DNA from: Bacillus sp. 2B10
GTDB taxonomy: Bacteria; Pseudomonadota; Alphaproteobacteria; Sphingomonadales; Sphingomonadaceae
Reading direction: 5' to 3'
Assembly (NCBI GenBank): GCA_003946805.1
Contig: RPSH01000033.1
Span: 1 to 36,730, forward strand
DNA length: 36,730 nucleotides
Shown: in pieces, positions 17,627-28,098 of the stretch
Position numbering within the stretch: the first letter of the stretch is position 1
How the letters are laid out: the number at the start of each line of letters is the position of its first letter
Notes under the pieces: model-generated
What the model saw: the letters and a program-made list of their open reading frames with translations, nothing else
The model's database searches: none
What the model was told of the DNA's origin: nothing
Made by a program: the position numbers and the translations under genes

Positions 17627-18810
17627 CAGAACGCGGCGATCCCGGTGATCGCCCGCCCCTGGATCAGCCCATGGACGTCGTGCGTCCCCTCGTACGTGTT
17701 GACCGTCTCGAGGTTGATGGCATGGCGCATCACGTGGAACTCGGCGGCGATGCCGTTGCCGCCATGCATGTCGCGCGCGACGCGGGCGATGGCCAGCGCC
17801 TTGCCGCAATTGTTGCGCTTGATGATGCTGATCGCTTCCGGCGCCAGCAGCCCGTCGTCGAACATCCGCCCGGCCCGCAGCGCCGCCTGCAGCCCCAGCG
17901 CGATCTCGGTCTGCATATCGGCCAGTTTCAGCTGTACCAGCTGCTTCGACGCCAGCGGCACGCCGAACTGCTTGCGGTCGAGCGTATATTGCCGCGCGGC
18001 GTGCATGCAGAACTCCGCCGCGCCCATCGTGCCCCATGCGATGCCGTAGCGCGCCCGGTTGAGGCAGCCGAACGGCCCCTTGAGCCCCTCGACATGCGGC
18101 AGCAGCGCGTCCTCGCCGACCTCCACGCCCTCCATCACGATCTCGCCGGTGATCGACGCGCGCAGCGACAGCTTGCCTTCGATCTTCGGCGCCGACAGTC
18201 CGGCCATGCCCTTTTCCAGCACGAAGCCGCGGATCTTGCCGTCATGCGCGTCGGACTTCGCCCACACCACGAACACGTCGGCGATCGGCGAATTGGTGAT
18301 CCACATCTTGGCGCCGCTGATGCGGTATCCGCCATCGATCCTTTCGGCCCGCGTCCGCATGCCCGCCGGGTCCGACCCGGCATCGGGTTCGGTCAGCCCG
18401 AAACACCCGACCCATTCGCCGCTGGCCAGCCTCGGCAGATACTTCGCCTTCTGCGCGTCCGATCCATAGGCGTTGATCGGATGCATCACGAGGCTCGACT
18501 GCACGCTCATCGCGCTGCGATAGCCCGAATCGACCGCCTCCACCTCGCGCGCGACCAGGCCGTATGCGACATAGCCCATGCCCGCGCCGCCGAACCGGGG
18601 ATCGATCGTCACGCCCAACAGGCCCAGCGACCCCATCTCGACCATGATCTCGCGCGCGAAATCCTCGTCGAGGAAGGCGCGGGTGACGCGCGGCAACAGC
18701 TTCCCGCGGGCATAGCCATGCGCCACGTCGCGGACCATCCGTTCCTCGTCGGTCAGCTGCGCGTCGAGGGCGAAGGGGTCTTGCCAGTCGAACCGGCCCA
18801 TATCGGCCAT
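17626..18810 (-). CDS. gcdH: Glutaryl-CoA dehydrogenase
   Basis: An acyl-CoA dehydrogenase of 394 residues oxidising and decarboxylating glutaryl-CoA to crotonyl-CoA, feeding electrons to ETF. It has the FAD-binding [11 protein letters not shown] and [16 protein letters not shown], the [14 protein letters not shown] segment, and the catalytic base E374 in [20 protein letters not shown]. The arrangement and the FDWQDPF N-terminus match glutaryl-CoA dehydrogenases better than other family members. AAGGA lies seven bases before ATG 18810. The gene follows the Mic60-like gene by 10 bp and precedes the GNAT and CoA transferase genes. Together with the latter it outlines the end of lysine/glutarate catabolism. 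Confidence 0.92.
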   Translation of the reverse strand: MADMGRFDWQDPFALDAQLTDEERMVRDVAHGYARGKLLPRVTRAFLDEDFAREIMVEMGSLGLLGVTIDPRFGGAGMGYVAYGLVAREVEAVDSGYRSAMSVQSSLVMHPINAYGSDAQKAKYLPRLASGEWVGCFGLTEPDAGSDPAGMRTRAERIDGGYRISGAKMWITNSPIADVFVVWAKSDAHDGKIRGFVLEKGMAGLSAPKIEGKLSLRASITGEIVMEGVEVGEDALLPHVEGLKGPFGCLNRARYGIAWGTMGAAEFCMHAARQYTLDRKQFGVPLASKQLVQLKLADMQTEIALGLQAALRAGRMFDDGLLAPEAISIIKRNNCGKALAIARVARDMHGGNGIAAEFHVMRHAINLETVNTYEGTHDVHGLIQGRAITGIAAF

Positions 18811-18820
18811 GATGATGTCC

Positions 18821-19741
18821 TTACAGCGTCTGGCCGACCGGATCGGTGTCGGCCGGGGAATCCGGTTGGGCGGGGGCGGGCTGCACGATCACCGGCGGGG
18901 CGATCGGCGCCGGGCGCGGGGTGGTGAGCGCCACCGATTCGAGGTCGACCAGCGCCTTGCGGGCATCGACATAGCGCCTGGCGGCGGCGGTCCAGCCGGC
19001 GGCGCTGGCGGCACCGGGCATCCGCTCGATCTCTGCCATCGCCAGCTCGACCTGTCCGGTGTCCAGCCGGCGGCGTGCGCGATCGAGACGGTCGACCGGG
19101 CGGCTGCTGGGCGTCGTCCCCTGGCGCAGCACGATCAACTGGCCGAACTCGCGGCGTACCGATTGCCACCAGCCCTCGTTCGACGTGCCCGCCACCAGCG
19201 GCGTCGCCACCGCGTCCAGCGCGCTGCGCAGGTCGTCAAGCGTCACGGGCGCCTGCGCGCTGGCGACCAGCGTCCGCACCGCATCGGGCCGGCTGCCGCC
19301 AAACCGGTCGCGCAGCTGCTGTTCGAGGTAGTCGAGCGGCCGTCCCCGGTCGAGCGCGCGGCGCGTGGCGACGATCACCATCATGTCTTCCGCGCGGGTG
19401 GCATAGCCCGCCGCGTTGCGCGCGCTGCTGTCCAGCCCGACGATCCGTGTCTCCAGATCGGCGATCCGTGCGGCCAGCGCCGCCTCGCGCGCCGACAGGA
19501 TGGGGAGCGCGGTGACCTGCGTCGGCGGGGCGGCGGCGGTGGCGAGCGGCGTCGGCAGCGCACCCGGCACGCTCGCGACCTGCTGCGCGGTCCAGCCCAG
19601 CCGTGGCGCAATGTAGCGCAGCACCATCAGCGTGGCGCCGATCCCGATCGCGAAGGCGATGAGTGCGATCGCCAGCCAGCCTCCGCTGCCCCGCCGCCGC
19701 GGGCTGTGGATCGTCGGGAAGGGCGGATCTTCGCTGGTCAT
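18821..19741 (-). CDS. Mic60/mitofilin-like inner membrane protein
   Basis: A 306-residue protein: a cytoplasmic N-terminal tail of about 22 residues, one membrane helix ([20 protein letters not shown]), then a periplasmic part. That part starts with a Pro/Ala linker, has an Ala-rich probable coiled coil ([22 protein letters not shown], about 83-105), continues with a helical domain and ends in a Pro-rich tail. Alphaproteobacterial Mic60, the ancestor of the mitochondrial crista organiser, is typically encoded behind hemD, and that location is the main argument here. Sequence similarity in this family is low. hemY, often the next gene, is missing; gcdH follows instead. A HemX-like function is the alternative reading. 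Confidence 0.7.
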   Translation of the reverse strand: MTSEDPPFPTIHSPRRRGSGGWLAIALIAFAIGIGATLMVLRYIAPRLGWTAQQVASVPGALPTPLATAAAPPTQVTALPILSAREAALAARIADLETRIVGLDSSARNAAGYATRAEDMMVIVATRRALDRGRPLDYLEQQLRDRFGGSRPDAVRTLVASAQAPVTLDDLRSALDAVATPLVAGTSNEGWWQSVRREFGQLIVLRQGTTPSSRPVDRLDRARRRLDTGQVELAMAEIERMPGAASAAGWTAAARRYVDARKALVDLESVALTTPRPAPIAPPVIVQPAPAQPDSPADTDPVGQTL

Positions 19742-19771
19742 GCCGCCTTATCCCCGCGCCCGTCCGCCGGG

Positions 19772-20443
19772 TCAATCGTGGGCGAGCCGCTCCGCCAGCG
19801 CCGCCGCCGCCGCGACGACCCCGCCATCGTCCGGCCGCCCGGCAATGGCTATCGCGCGCCACCCGTCGCCCAGCGCGGCCGCGACCGCCGGGGCGATCGC
19901 AGCCGCCGCGATGGCGCGGCGATCGGCGACCAGTTCCGCCAGCCGCAGCGCCGCGCGTCGCGAATGGACCAGCGCGACCGATCCGGCGAGCATGGCCGGG
20001 TCGACATCCGCCATCGCCTCGCTTGCATAGACCGCACGCACCGCCGACAGCACCGGATGCCGCCCGACCGCCCGGTCGCGCGCGGTCAGCAGCAGCGCGC
20101 GGCGCACCCCCGCCTGCGCCGCCGCGTCGAGCAGCGCCTGCCCGTCGGCATCGCCGGTCGCCACGACCCGCAGCCCCGCCGCCCGCGCCGCCGCCGCCGT
20201 CGCCGCGCCCACCGCATGTACCGGCAGGGCCGCATAGCTGCTCAGGGCCGCCCCGGCCTGTCGCACCGCATTGGCACTGGTCAGGATCAGCGCGTCGTGC
20301 GCCCCCGCCGTCGGCGCTCCCCATGGCAGCTGCACGATGCGGAACAGCGGCAGGCGGATCGCCCGCCGGCCGATCGCCTCGATCGCCTGCGCCGTGGCGG
20401 CATTGCCCGGTTCGGGACGCAGCACCGCCAGCGGCAGGCTCAC
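19772..20443 (-). CDS. hemD: Uroporphyrinogen-III synthase
   Basis: Cyclises and inverts ring D of hydroxymethylbilane to uroporphyrinogen III. The 223-residue, Ala-rich product has the weakly conserved two-domain fold. Markers are VLRPEPGNAATAQAIEAIGRRAIRLP at the N-terminus, ALILTSANAVR (about 55-65), LPVHAVGAATAAAARAAGL, VALVHSRRAALRLAEL and AAAIAPAVAAAL. GTG 20443 overlaps the hemC stop by four bases (GTGA), which fixes the start better than the longer frame that continues antisense-like into hemC. Identification rests on both sequence and the hemC neighbour. Confidence 0.9.
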   Translation of the reverse strand: MSLPLAVLRPEPGNAATAQAIEAIGRRAIRLPLFRIVQLPWGAPTAGAHDALILTSANAVRQAGAALSSYAALPVHAVGAATAAAARAAGLRVVATGDADGQALLDAAAQAGVRRALLLTARDRAVGRHPVLSAVRAVYASEAMADVDPAMLAGSVALVHSRRAALRLAELVADRRAIAAAAIAPAVAAALGDGWRAIAIAGRPDDGGVVAAAAALAERLAHD

Positions 20444-21351
20444 CGTGCGAACAGCCGCGCCACGCTGTCGGGGGCGCGCGCCAGCATCGTCTCGGCCAGC
20501 GCGCGCGGCAGGTCGATGTCGTCGATCGCTCCGCTGCTGCCGTCCGATATCTGCGCGCTGCCGTCCTGTGCCAGCAACTGTGCGCGCAGCGTCAGCACGT
20601 CGCCCTCGATCGTTGCCAGCGCGCCCACCGGCGAATGGCAATCGGCCCCCAGCGCCGCCAGGAACCCGCGTTCGGCGCGCACCGCCTGATGCGTGGGCAA
20701 ATGGTCGACCGCGCGGACGAACGCGAGCGCGGCATCGTCCTCGGCGCGCACCTCGATCCCGACCGCACCCTGTGACGGAGCGGGCAGCATCGTGTCGGTA
20801 TCGATCGCGGTGCCGACATCGTGCCGCCCCAGCCGGGCCAGTCCGGCGGCGGCGAGCAGCGTCGCATCGACCTCCCCCGCCGCCAACTTCGCCAGCCGCG
20901 TGTCGACATTGCCGCGAAACAGCACGATCCGGGCATCGGGGCGGTGGCTCAATATCTGTGCCGCCCGCCTCGGACTGCTGGTGCCGACGACGCCGTTCGC
21001 CCGCAGGTCGGCCAGCGCCGCGATCCCGACCAGCCGGTCGCGCACGTCGGCGCGCGGCAACATCGCTGCGATCCGGATTTCGGTCGGGCGGATCGTCTCG
21101 ACATCCTTCATCGAATGGACCGCCGCGTCGATATCCCCGCAGCACAGCGCGCGGTCGAGTTCCTTGGTCCACAGCGCCTTGCCGCCGATCTCGGCCAGCG
21201 CGCGGTCCTGTACCCGGTCGCCGGTGGTGCGGATCGTCACGATCTCGATCCCGGCCGGGTCGATCCGGTGCGCCAGCGCCAGCGCATCGCGCGTGGCATG
21301 CGCCTGCACCAGCGCCAGCGGCGATCCGCGCGTGCCTAGTTTGAACGTCAT
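20440..21351 (-). CDS. hemC: Porphobilinogen deaminase (hydroxymethylbilane synthase)
   Basis: Polymerises four porphobilinogens into hydroxymethylbilane, in the cytoplasm. The 303-residue product contains [27 protein letters not shown], the catalytic D83 in [29 protein letters not shown], and C238 in GADCHSPVG, which carries the dipyrromethane cofactor. It is the first gene of the minus-strand run and is divergent from tsaD across 84 bp that must hold both promoters. Confidence 0.97.
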   Translation of the reverse strand: MTFKLGTRGSPLALVQAHATRDALALAHRIDPAGIEIVTIRTTGDRVQDRALAEIGGKALWTKELDRALCCGDIDAAVHSMKDVETIRPTEIRIAAMLPRADVRDRLVGIAALADLRANGVVGTSSPRRAAQILSHRPDARIVLFRGNVDTRLAKLAAGEVDATLLAAAGLARLGRHDVGTAIDTDTMLPAPSQGAVGIEVRAEDDAALAFVRAVDHLPTHQAVRAERGFLAALGADCHSPVGALATIEGDVLTLRAQLLAQDGSAQISDGSSGAIDDIDLPRALAETMLARAPDSVARLFAR

Positions 21352-21435
21352 CGCTGCTCGCTACGCATCGGGCGCGATCGGGGCAAGGTGAACCAACCTT
21401 TCTTACCCGCCCCAATCCGCGCTAAAGCCGACGCA

Positions 21436-22476
21436 ATGGCCAACCCCCTCATCCTCGGTATCGAATCCAGTTGCGACGAAACCGCCGTCGCGCTCGTCCG
21501 CGGCGACCGCACGATCCTGTCGCACCGCCTCGCCGGACAGGAAGCCGCGCACGCCCCTTATGGCGGGGTCGTCCCCGAAATCGCTGCGCGCGCCCATGTC
21601 GAGATCCTGCCCTCGCTGGTCGAGGGCGCGCTGGCCGATGCCGGTGTCGCCCTCAGCCAGGTCGATGCGATCGCCGCCACCGCCGGGCCGGGGCTGATCG
21701 GTGGCGTCATGGTCGGACTGGTCACCGCCAAGGCGCTGGCGCTGGCGGCCGGCAAGCCGCTGGTCGCGGTCAATCATCTGGAGGGGCATGCCCTTTCGCC
21801 ACGGCTGACCGACCCCGACCTCGCCTATCCCTATCTGCTGCTGCTGGTATCGGGCGGCCATTGCCAGTTGCTGCGCGTCGACGGCGTCGGGCAATATCGT
21901 CGGCTGGGCACCACGATCGACGATGCGGCGGGCGAGGCGTTCGACAAGACCGCGAAGGTGCTCGGCCTCGGCTATCCCGGTGGCCCGCGGGTCGAGGCGG
22001 CGGCACTGGACGGCGATGCGACCGCCGTTCCGCTGCCACGGCCATTGCTCGGCACGCCCGACCCGCATTTCTCGTTCGCCGGGCTGAAAAGCGCGGTGCT
22101 GCGTGCGCACGATGCCGGCATCCACTCGACCGCGGACATCGCCGCATCGTTCCAGCAGGCGGTGGTCGACTGCCTGCTGGATCGCACCCGCCTCGCGCTG
22201 GCGCTGGCCGGGCCGGTCAGCGCGCTCGTGGTCGCGGGCGGGGTCGCCGCCAATCGCGCGGTGCGCGGTGCGCTGGAAGGGTTGGCGGCTGCCAATGGCC
22301 TGCGCTTCGTCGCGCCGCCGCTCTGGCTGTGTACCGACAATGCGGCGATGATCGCATGGGCCGGGGCGGAGCGGTTCATGGCCGGGCACAGCGATCCACT
22401 GGACGTGGCAGCGCGCCCGCGCTGGCCGCTCGATCCGTCGGCGCAGAAGGTGCGCGGGGCAGGAGTGAAGGCATGA
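21436..22476 (+). CDS. tsaD: tRNA N6-threonylcarbamoyladenosine transferase
   Basis: Transfers the threonylcarbamoyl group to A37 of ANN-decoding tRNAs, with TsaB and TsaE. The 346-residue ASKHA-fold protein has the N-terminal [28 protein letters not shown], the metal-binding H114 and H118 in [26 protein letters not shown], and NAAMIAWAG near the end. ATG 21436 gives the standard N-terminus [12 protein letters not shown]; the frame upstream to 21388 is not conserved. It overlaps gpsA by four bases (ATGA). Confidence 0.97.
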   Translation: MANPLILGIESSCDETAVALVRGDRTILSHRLAGQEAAHAPYGGVVPEIAARAHVEILPSLVEGALADAGVALSQVDAIAATAGPGLIGGVMVGLVTAKALALAAGKPLVAVNHLEGHALSPRLTDPDLAYPYLLLLVSGGHCQLLRVDGVGQYRRLGTTIDDAAGEAFDKTAKVLGLGYPGGPRVEAAALDGDATAVPLPRPLLGTPDPHFSFAGLKSAVLRAHDAGIHSTADIAASFQQAVVDCLLDRTRLALALAGPVSALVVAGGVAANRAVRGALEGLAAANGLRFVAPPLWLCTDNAAMIAWAGAERFMAGHSDPLDVAARPRWPLDPSAQKVRGAGVKA

Positions 22477-23447
22477 AGATCGGGGTCATCGGCGGCGGGG
22501 CATGGGGCACCGCGCTGGCACAGGTCGCAGCGCGCGGTGGCGACGTCACCCTGTGGGTGCGCGAGGACGAAGTGGCGCAGGCGATCAACGCCACCCACAC
22601 CAACCCGATCTTCTTGCCCGGCGTCACCCTGTCCAGCGCGATCCATGCGACGACCGACGTCGCCGCGCTGGACGATGTCGGGGCGCTGCTGGTCGTCGCG
22701 CCGGCACAGCATGTCCGCAGCGTCCTGTCGGCGATCGACGTCGGCACCCGCGCGCTGGTGTTGTGCGCGAAGGGGATCGAGGCGGGGACGCGGATGCTGG
22801 TGGGCGAGGTCGCCCGTGCGGTCCATCCCCAGGCGCCGGTCGCGGTCCTGTCCGGTCCGACCTTCGCGCACGAGGTCGCGGCGGGCAAGCCGACGGCGGT
22901 TACCCTTGCCTGCGCCGATGCGGCCTTGCGCGACCGGCTGGCCGAGCGGCTCGCCGCGCCGGCCTTCCGCCCTTACGCCAGCGACGACGTCATCGGCGCG
23001 GAGATCGGCGGCGCGGTGAAGAACGTCCTCGCCATCGCCTGCGGCGTGGTCGAGGGCGCGGGGCTCGGGCAGAATGCGCGCGCCTCGGTGATCGCGCGCG
23101 GTTTTGCCGAAATGACCCGCTTCGGCCTGGCACGTGGCGCCCGCGTGGAAACGCTGGCCGGGCTGTCGGGGTTGGGCGATCTGGTGCTGACCTGCTCCTC
23201 GACCGCGTCGCGCAACTATTCGCTGGGCGTGGGACTGGGGCAGGGGCGCGCCGCCGCCGGACTGCTGTCCGATCGCCGCACGGTCGCGGAAGGGGCGTTC
23301 ACCGCACCGGTGCTGTGCGAGGCGGCGGCGCAGGCCGGGGTCGACATGCCGGTCACCGCCGCGGTCGGCGCGCTGCTGGCCGGAACGCCGGTCGGCGAGG
23401 TGATCGATACGCTGCTCAGCCGTCCGCTGCGCCCCGAAGGGCTATAG
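22473..23447 (+). CDS. gpsA: Glycerol-3-phosphate dehydrogenase [NAD(P)+]
   Basis: Reduces dihydroxyacetone phosphate to sn-glycerol 3-phosphate for phospholipid synthesis. The 324-residue product shows the cofactor motif [53 protein letters not shown], the catalytic lysine in [25 protein letters not shown] and [11 protein letters not shown]. The ATG overlaps the tsaD stop. The 3-prime end overlaps the convergent DUF72 gene by six bases. Confidence 0.96.
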   Translation: MKIGVIGGGAWGTALAQVAARGGDVTLWVREDEVAQAINATHTNPIFLPGVTLSSAIHATTDVAALDDVGALLVVAPAQHVRSVLSAIDVGTRALVLCAKGIEAGTRMLVGEVARAVHPQAPVAVLSGPTFAHEVAAGKPTAVTLACADAALRDRLAERLAAPAFRPYASDDVIGAEIGGAVKNVLAIACGVVEGAGLGQNARASVIARGFAEMTRFGLARGARVETLAGLSGLGDLVLTCSSTASRNYSLGVGLGQGRAAAGLLSDRRTVAEGAFTAPVLCEAAAQAGVDMPVTAAVGALLAGTPVGEVIDTLLSRPLRPEGL

Positions 23448-24236
23448 CCGCGCGATCAGTGCCTGTGCACCGGCAGGCGCCCGCACCTTCGCCCCGTTGA
23501 TGAAGAAGACGAAGGTTTCACGGGGAGTCCTTGCCGGCGGAGAGGCGTCGACATAGGGAAGCCCCTCCGGCGCCCCGCCGCTTGCCCACGTCCGCGCGGC
23601 GGTCGCCCAGCGATCGAGCGCGGCGTCGTCATAACCGGTCGCGATGTCCTCCTGCGCATTTTCCAGGCGCGCATAGGCGAAGTCGCCGGTCACGTCGGCG
23701 ATCGCGGGATAATCGGCCGAATCGGCATGGACGATCGCCACCCCCGCCTTGCGCGCCATCGCCACGAATTCGGGCACGGCGAAGCTGTCGTGGCGCACCT
23801 GCACGGCGTGGCGCAGCGTCACGCCGGCATGGACACCCGGCAGCAGCGCGAGGAACGCGGCGAAGTCGTCGACGTCGAACTTCTTCGTCGCCATGAACTG
23901 CCACAGGATCGGGCCGAGCTTGTCGCCCAGCTCGGTGATGCCCGAACCGACGAACTTCGCGATCGATTCCTCCGCCTCGGCCAGCACCTTGCGGTTGGTG
24001 CAATATCGCGACGCCTTGACCGCGAAGACGAAGCCGTCGGGCGCGGTCGCCGCCCAGTTGGCGAAGCTCGCCGGCTTCTGCGTGCCGTGATAGGTCGCGT
24101 TGATCTCGATCGCGGTCACGGCGCGCGAGGCGAATTCCAGCTCGCGCTTCTGCGCCAGCTTCTTGGGATAGAAGGTGCCGCGCCACGGCGGAAAGCTCCA
24201 GCCGCCGATGCCGATGCGAATGGGAGCCTGTGTCAT
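23442..24236 (-). CDS. DUF72 (YecE-like) family protein
   Basis: A 264-residue TIM-barrel protein of the DUF72/YecE family, whose biochemical role is not settled. Family features include IRIGIGGWSFPPWRGTFYP at the start, ELEFASRAVTAIEINATYHGTQKPASFANW, PDGFVFAVKASRYCTN, LGPILWQFM, HAVQVRHDSF and YARLENAQEDI. ATG 24236 fits the family N-terminus. It is convergent with gpsA and follows the lipoprotein gene by 40 bp on the same strand. Confidence 0.88.
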   Translation of the reverse strand: MTQAPIRIGIGGWSFPPWRGTFYPKKLAQKRELEFASRAVTAIEINATYHGTQKPASFANWAATAPDGFVFAVKASRYCTNRKVLAEAEESIAKFVGSGITELGDKLGPILWQFMATKKFDVDDFAAFLALLPGVHAGVTLRHAVQVRHDSFAVPEFVAMARKAGVAIVHADSADYPAIADVTGDFAYARLENAQEDIATGYDDAALDRWATAARTWASGGAPEGLPYVDASPPARTPRETFVFFINGAKVRAPAGAQALIARL

Positions 24237-24276
24237 CGGCGGATCGTGGCGCGCGCTGGCGCGGCTGACAAGCGAT

Positions 24277-24993
24277 TCAGCGCGCCGCCATCCGGTACCC
24301 GCCGCCGGTCACGTCGGTCGACGCCACCAGCACCTGCGGATCGACCGCCAGCTTCGGCACCTGTCCCGCCTGCCACGCCGCCAGCTCGACGCGATACCGG
24401 TCGTATGCGCGGTAGAAATCGACGAACGGCTGGTCGAGCGAGGCGATGCCCGGTGCGGCGAACGCATCGATCCCGTCCGCAGGCATGTCGGCGACCTGCG
24501 CCAGCATCGGCAGCGCGGTGGCGCAGAACCGGTCGCGCACCGGCGGCTGGGCGAAATAGTTGTAGACCCGCGTCATCGCGTCGTCGAACCGGTCCTGCCA
24601 GTCGCCACCGCCGCGGCGGTATTCGGCCTCCAGCGCCTTGTGCGCGGCGGCGAAGCGCCTGGCATGGATCTTCAGCAACCGGTTATACTGCGCGACCCCG
24701 GTCGGGTCGGCGACGTCGCACTGGAGCGCGGCGACGTTCAGCGCCGATCGCAAATGCCACACCGCGGCATCCGCCGAGAGCGCATGGTTCGGCGTCGCAT
24801 AGTTGCCGTCGGACAGAATGGCGGGAATGGTGAGGTTGACGGCTGCGCCCAGCGGCGGTCTGGGCTTCGGCGCAGGTGCCGCAGCGACCGGTACCGGGGG
24901 CGGCGTGACCACCGCGACCTCTGGCGTCTTGCGCGCGCAGCCATGGAGCAGCGCGGCACCACAGGCAGCGAGCAGGAGCAGGCGTGTACGCAT
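24277..24993 (-). CDS. Putative lipoprotein of unknown function
   Basis: A 238-residue protein with a short signal (MRTRLLLLAACGAALLHGC). C19 is the likely lipidated residue, though the lipobox LHGC is not ideal. A Pro/Ala/Val linker (about 23-48) leads to a helical domain with HLRSALNVAALQCDV, RLLKIHARRFAAAHKALEAEYRR and VYNYFAQPPVRDRFCATA. The two cysteines in that domain may pair. I do not recognise the family. It lies between metW and the DUF72 gene, 74 bp behind metW, and may be in the same transcript or have its own promoter. Confidence 0.75.
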   Translation of the reverse strand: MRTRLLLLAACGAALLHGCARKTPEVAVVTPPPVPVAAAPAPKPRPPLGAAVNLTIPAILSDGNYATPNHALSADAAVWHLRSALNVAALQCDVADPTGVAQYNRLLKIHARRFAAAHKALEAEYRRGGGDWQDRFDDAMTRVYNYFAQPPVRDRFCATALPMLAQVADMPADGIDAFAAPGIASLDQPFVDFYRAYDRYRVELAAWQAGQVPKLAVDPQVLVASTDVTGGGYRMAAR

Positions 24994-25067
24994 CGAACCG
25001 ATTCCCGTCTTGTCCCCCGACAGTCGGAAATATCGGCGTCAAAGCCTTCACAATGGTTAACGCGGCG

Positions 25068-25655
25068 TCAGCGTTTGAGCAGGAACACCGCATGCTCGGC
25101 CCGGAAATTCGCCGCCGCCGCGGTCGTCCGCTTGCCCCCCGACAGGAACCAAGCATCGACCACGGTAATGCCCTGTTTCGCGACATAAGCGCGAAAATCG
25201 TCGATCGTCAGGTGGTGGATGTTCGGCGTCTCATACCATTCGAGCGGCAACAGCGTCGTCACCGGCATCCGCCCGCCCCACAACAGCGACGCGCGCACCC
25301 GCCAGTGCGCGAAATTGGGAAAGGACACGAACGCCTGCGCGCCGATGCGCAGCAGATGGTCGAGCACGACATGCGGCCGCATCGCGGTCTGCAGCGTCTG
25401 GCTGAGGATCGCATAGTCGAAGCTGGCGTCGGGATAGTCGGCGAGGTCGCGGTCGGCATCCCCCTGCATGACCGACAGACCGCGGGCCATCGCATCGGCG
25501 ACATTGCCGGGATCGATCTCCAGCCCGCGTGCGTCGACGCGGCGTTCGTCGCGCAGCGCCACCATCAACTGACCGTCGCCGCAGCCGACGTCGAGCACCC
25601 GGCTGCCGCGTGCGACATGTGCGGCGATGATGGCGAGGTCGGGACGCAGGCTCAT
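25068..25655 (-). CDS. metW: MetW, methionine biosynthesis protein
   Basis: A 195-residue protein with a methyltransferase-like Rossmann fold: [15 protein letters not shown] (20-34), [38 protein letters not shown]. It also has the MetW-specific [11 protein letters not shown] and the segment [20 protein letters not shown]. MetW forms a pair with MetX and stimulates homoserine acylation; it is not itself known to methylate. The ATG overlaps the metX stop by four bases (ATGA), as is usual for this pair. Confidence 0.95.
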   Translation of the reverse strand: MSLRPDLAIIAAHVARGSRVLDVGCGDGQLMVALRDERRVDARGLEIDPGNVADAMARGLSVMQGDADRDLADYPDASFDYAILSQTLQTAMRPHVVLDHLLRIGAQAFVSFPNFAHWRVRASLLWGGRMPVTTLLPLEWYETPNIHHLTIDDFRAYVAKQGITVVDAWFLSGGKRTTAAAANFRAEHAVFLLKR

Positions 25656-26779
25656 GCCCGTCCCTCCAGGAAGCCGCGCATGATCCGGTCGAGTTCCGGC
25701 GAATCGAGCAGGAACGCATCGTGCCCGAACGGCGACGACAGTTCGACGAAGCTGGCCGGCGCCCCGGCGGCGTTCAGCGCATGGACGATATTGCGCGACT
25801 CGGCGGTCGGATACAGCCAGTCGGTGTCGAAACTGACCACGCAGAACCGCGCCTTCGTCGCGCGGAATGCATTGGCCAGCACTCCGCCATGCTCCTCGGC
25901 CAGATCGAAATAATCGAGCGCGCGAGTGATGTAGAGGTACGAGTTCGCGTCGAACCGGTCGGTGAACGCCAGGCCCTGATGCCGCAGATAGCTTTCGATC
26001 TGGAAATCGGCGTCGAAGCCGAACGTCTTGGCACCCGCCTGTCCATTGGCCCGCACCTGCAGCTTGCGGCCGAACTTGGCAGTCAGCCCCGCTTCGGACA
26101 GATAGGTGATGTGCGCCGCCATCCGCGCCACCGACAACCCGGCGGCGGGCGGCGATCCGTCGGCGTAATAGTCGCCGCCGCGCCAGTTGGGATCGGCCAT
26201 GATCGCCTGGCGGCCGACCTCGTGGAACGCGATGTTCTGCGCCGAATGGCGCGCGGTAGATGCGATCACCACCACCGCTTCAACCCGCTCGGGCAGCGTC
26301 GCCGCCCATGACAGCGCCTGCATCCCGCCCATCGACCCGCCGACCACCGCGCGAAGGCGGTCGATGCCGAGATGGTCGAGCAGCATCCCCTGCGCACGCA
26401 CCATGTCGCGGATGGTCAGCACCGGAAAACGCATCGCATACGGACTGCCGGTCGCCGGATCGACGCTCGCCGGGCCCGACGAACCCATGCAACTGCCCAG
26501 CACGTTCGAACAGATGACGAAATGCCGGTTCAGATCGATCGGCTTGCCCGGCCCGATCATCCGCGACCACCATCCCGGCTTGCCGGTGCGCGGGTGGGTA
26601 GAGGCGACATGCTGGTCGCCGGTCAGCGCGTGGCAGATCAGGACCGCATTGTCGCGCGCCGGCGACAGCGTGCCATAGGTTTCGTAGGCGATGTCGATCG
26701 CGGGCAAGGTCGCGCCGCCATCCAGCGCGAGCGGAGTGGCGAGCGTCGCGCGGCGATCGGGACCGAAACGGGAATCCAT
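25652..26779 (-). CDS. metX: Homoserine O-acyltransferase (MetX)
   Basis: Acylates homoserine (acetyl or succinyl donor; specificity cannot be decided by eye) in methionine synthesis. The 375-residue alpha/beta-hydrolase has [11 protein letters not shown], the nucleophile S149 in [11 protein letters not shown]320 in SFDTDWLYP and H353 in FGHDAFLL; the D-to-H spacing of 33 matches known MetX enzymes as I recall them. The frame is open to 26944, but that part translates a REP hairpin, so ATG 26779 ([10 protein letters not shown]) is preferred. No clear ribosome site is seen. I looked for a SAM-type riboswitch in the 26780-27003 leader and found none. Confidence 0.95.
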   Translation of the reverse strand: MDSRFGPDRRATLATPLALDGGATLPAIDIAYETYGTLSPARDNAVLICHALTGDQHVASTHPRTGKPGWWSRMIGPGKPIDLNRHFVICSNVLGSCMGSSGPASVDPATGSPYAMRFPVLTIRDMVRAQGMLLDHLGIDRLRAVVGGSMGGMQALSWAATLPERVEAVVVIASTARHSAQNIAFHEVGRQAIMADPNWRGGDYYADGSPPAAGLSVARMAAHITYLSEAGLTAKFGRKLQVRANGQAGAKTFGFDADFQIESYLRHQGLAFTDRFDANSYLYITRALDYFDLAEEHGGVLANAFRATKARFCVVSFDTDWLYPTAESRNIVHALNAAGAPASFVELSSPFGHDAFLLDSPELDRIMRGFLEGRA

Positions 26780-26833
26780 CGGCGTGCGGTAAATGCGTGG
26801 CGCGGCGGGTTCAAGGGTCGGGGACCCATCGTC

Positions 26834-26853
26834 ATTCCCGCGCAGGCGGGAAT
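26834..26853. repeat. Single REP-like hairpin in the metX-hisC interval
   Basis: ATTCCCGC-GCAG-GCGGGAAT, a perfect 8-bp stem with the loop GCAG shared by most members of the family here. A related half-site lies near 26908-26920. The hairpin lies 55 bp upstream of the metX start and would be in its 5-prime leader or promoter. Confidence 0.7.
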
Positions 26854-27003
26854 CCATGTCTGCTGACGTTCCTGCCGGAGGCGCAGCCGCTGCGGCTATG
26901 CAACACCGCCTGCGCGGGGATGCCGATAAAGGGGCGGTTCCCATAGATACACTCCAGCCCCGAACCTTGCGTTACGCGGCGGCATTTGCCAGTGCCCGTG
27001 CCC

Positions 27004-28098
27004 ATGACCGCACCTGTTCCCAAGCCCTGGATCCTCGACATCGCCCCCTATGTCCCCGGCCGGTCGAAGACCGACGACGGGCGGCAGGTGGCGAAACTGT
27101 CGTCGAACGAGAATCCGCTCGGCACCTCGCCCCACGCCCGTGCCGCCTTCGCCGCAGCCGACCGCAGCCTTGAACGCTATCCCGATGCCGCCGCCGCCGA
27201 CCTGCGCGTGGCGATCGGGCAGGCACATGGGCTGGACCCGGCGCGGATCATCTATGGCACCGGATCGGACGAGGTGCTGCACCTTGCCGCCGGCGCCTAT
27301 GCCGGGCCGGGCGACGAGGTGATCTTCGTCCGCTATGGCTTTGCGGTGTACGAGATCGCGACGCGGCGGGTCGGCGCGACCCCGGTGATCGCGCCGGACA
27401 AGGACCATGCGACCGACGTCGACGCGATCCTCGCCTGCGTGACCGACCGCACCCGCGTCGTATTCGTCGCCAACCCGAACAATCCGACCGGTACCTTCGC
27501 ACCGCGTGCCGAGATCGCCCGGCTGCATGCCGCGTTGCCGTCGGACGTGTTGCTGGTGCTGGATCAGGCCTATGCCGAGTATCTCGAACCGGCCGAGGAC
27601 GATCACGGGCTCGAACTGGCGAAGTCGCGGCCCAACGTGCTGGTGACGCGGACCTTTTCGAAGATCCACGGCCTTGCCGCCGAGCGGATCGGCTGGGGCT
27701 ATGGTTCGGCGGAAGCGATCGATGCGATGCACCGCATCCGCGCGCCGTTCAACGTGACCACCGCCGGGCAGCAGGCGGCGATCGCCGCGATCCGCGACAA
27801 GGGTTTCGTCGAGGCGAGCCGTGCGCACAACCGCCAGTGGCGGACGTGGTTCGAAGGCGAGATCGCTGCGCTGGGCAATGCCGGCCTGCGCGCCGTGCCG
27901 TCGAAGGCGAATTTCGTGCTGGTGCTGTTCGAAGGGCCGGTCGCCGCCGGCGACGCCTATCAGGCGTTGATGGACAAGGGCTTCATCGTCCGCTGGCTGC
28001 CCGGGCAGAACCTCGCCAACGGTCTGCGCATCTCGATCGGGACCGAGGCGGAGGTGCGCGGCGTGGCAGCGGCGCTGCGCGAGATCGTGGGCGGCTGA
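27004..28098 (+). CDS. hisC: Histidinol-phosphate aminotransferase
   Basis: A PLP enzyme of fold type I, 364 residues, converting imidazole-acetol phosphate and glutamate to histidinol phosphate. In many bacteria it also transaminates aromatic keto acids. Markers are [13 protein letters not shown] (31-43), [10 protein letters not shown]160 in NPNNPTG, D187 in LDQAYAEY, the Schiff-base K220 in [16 protein letters not shown], and R at the C-terminal [11 protein letters not shown] 27004 gives the family N-terminus. It shares one base with tyrA, which fits an aromatic role for this copy. Confidence 0.94.
   Translation: MTAPVPKPWILDIAPYVPGRSKTDDGRQVAKLSSNENPLGTSPHARAAFAAADRSLERYPDAAAADLRVAIGQAHGLDPARIIYGTGSDEVLHLAAGAYAGPGDEVIFVRYGFAVYEIATRRVGATPVIAPDKDHATDVDAILACVTDRTRVVFVANPNNPTGTFAPRAEIARLHAALPSDVLLVLDQAYAEYLEPAEDDHGLELAKSRPNVLVTRTFSKIHGLAAERIGWGYGSAEAIDAMHRIRAPFNVTTAGQQAAIAAIRDKGFVEASRAHNRQWRTWFEGEIAALGNAGLRAVPSKANFVLVLFEGPVAAGDAYQALMDKGFIVRWLPGQNLANGLRISIGTEAEVRGVAAALREIVGG

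Noticed and set aside
23442..26779. A hidden defence or toxin-antitoxin module around the lipoprotein gene
   Set aside because: Neighbours are a DUF72 protein and metXW with normal spacing. No nuclease, ATPase, small paired ORFs or repeats are visible there.
26780..27003. SAM-type riboswitch in the metX leader
   Set aside because: Read on the minus strand, the leader lacks the conserved core of SAM-II and of other SAM riboswitches known to me. It contains a REP hairpin instead.
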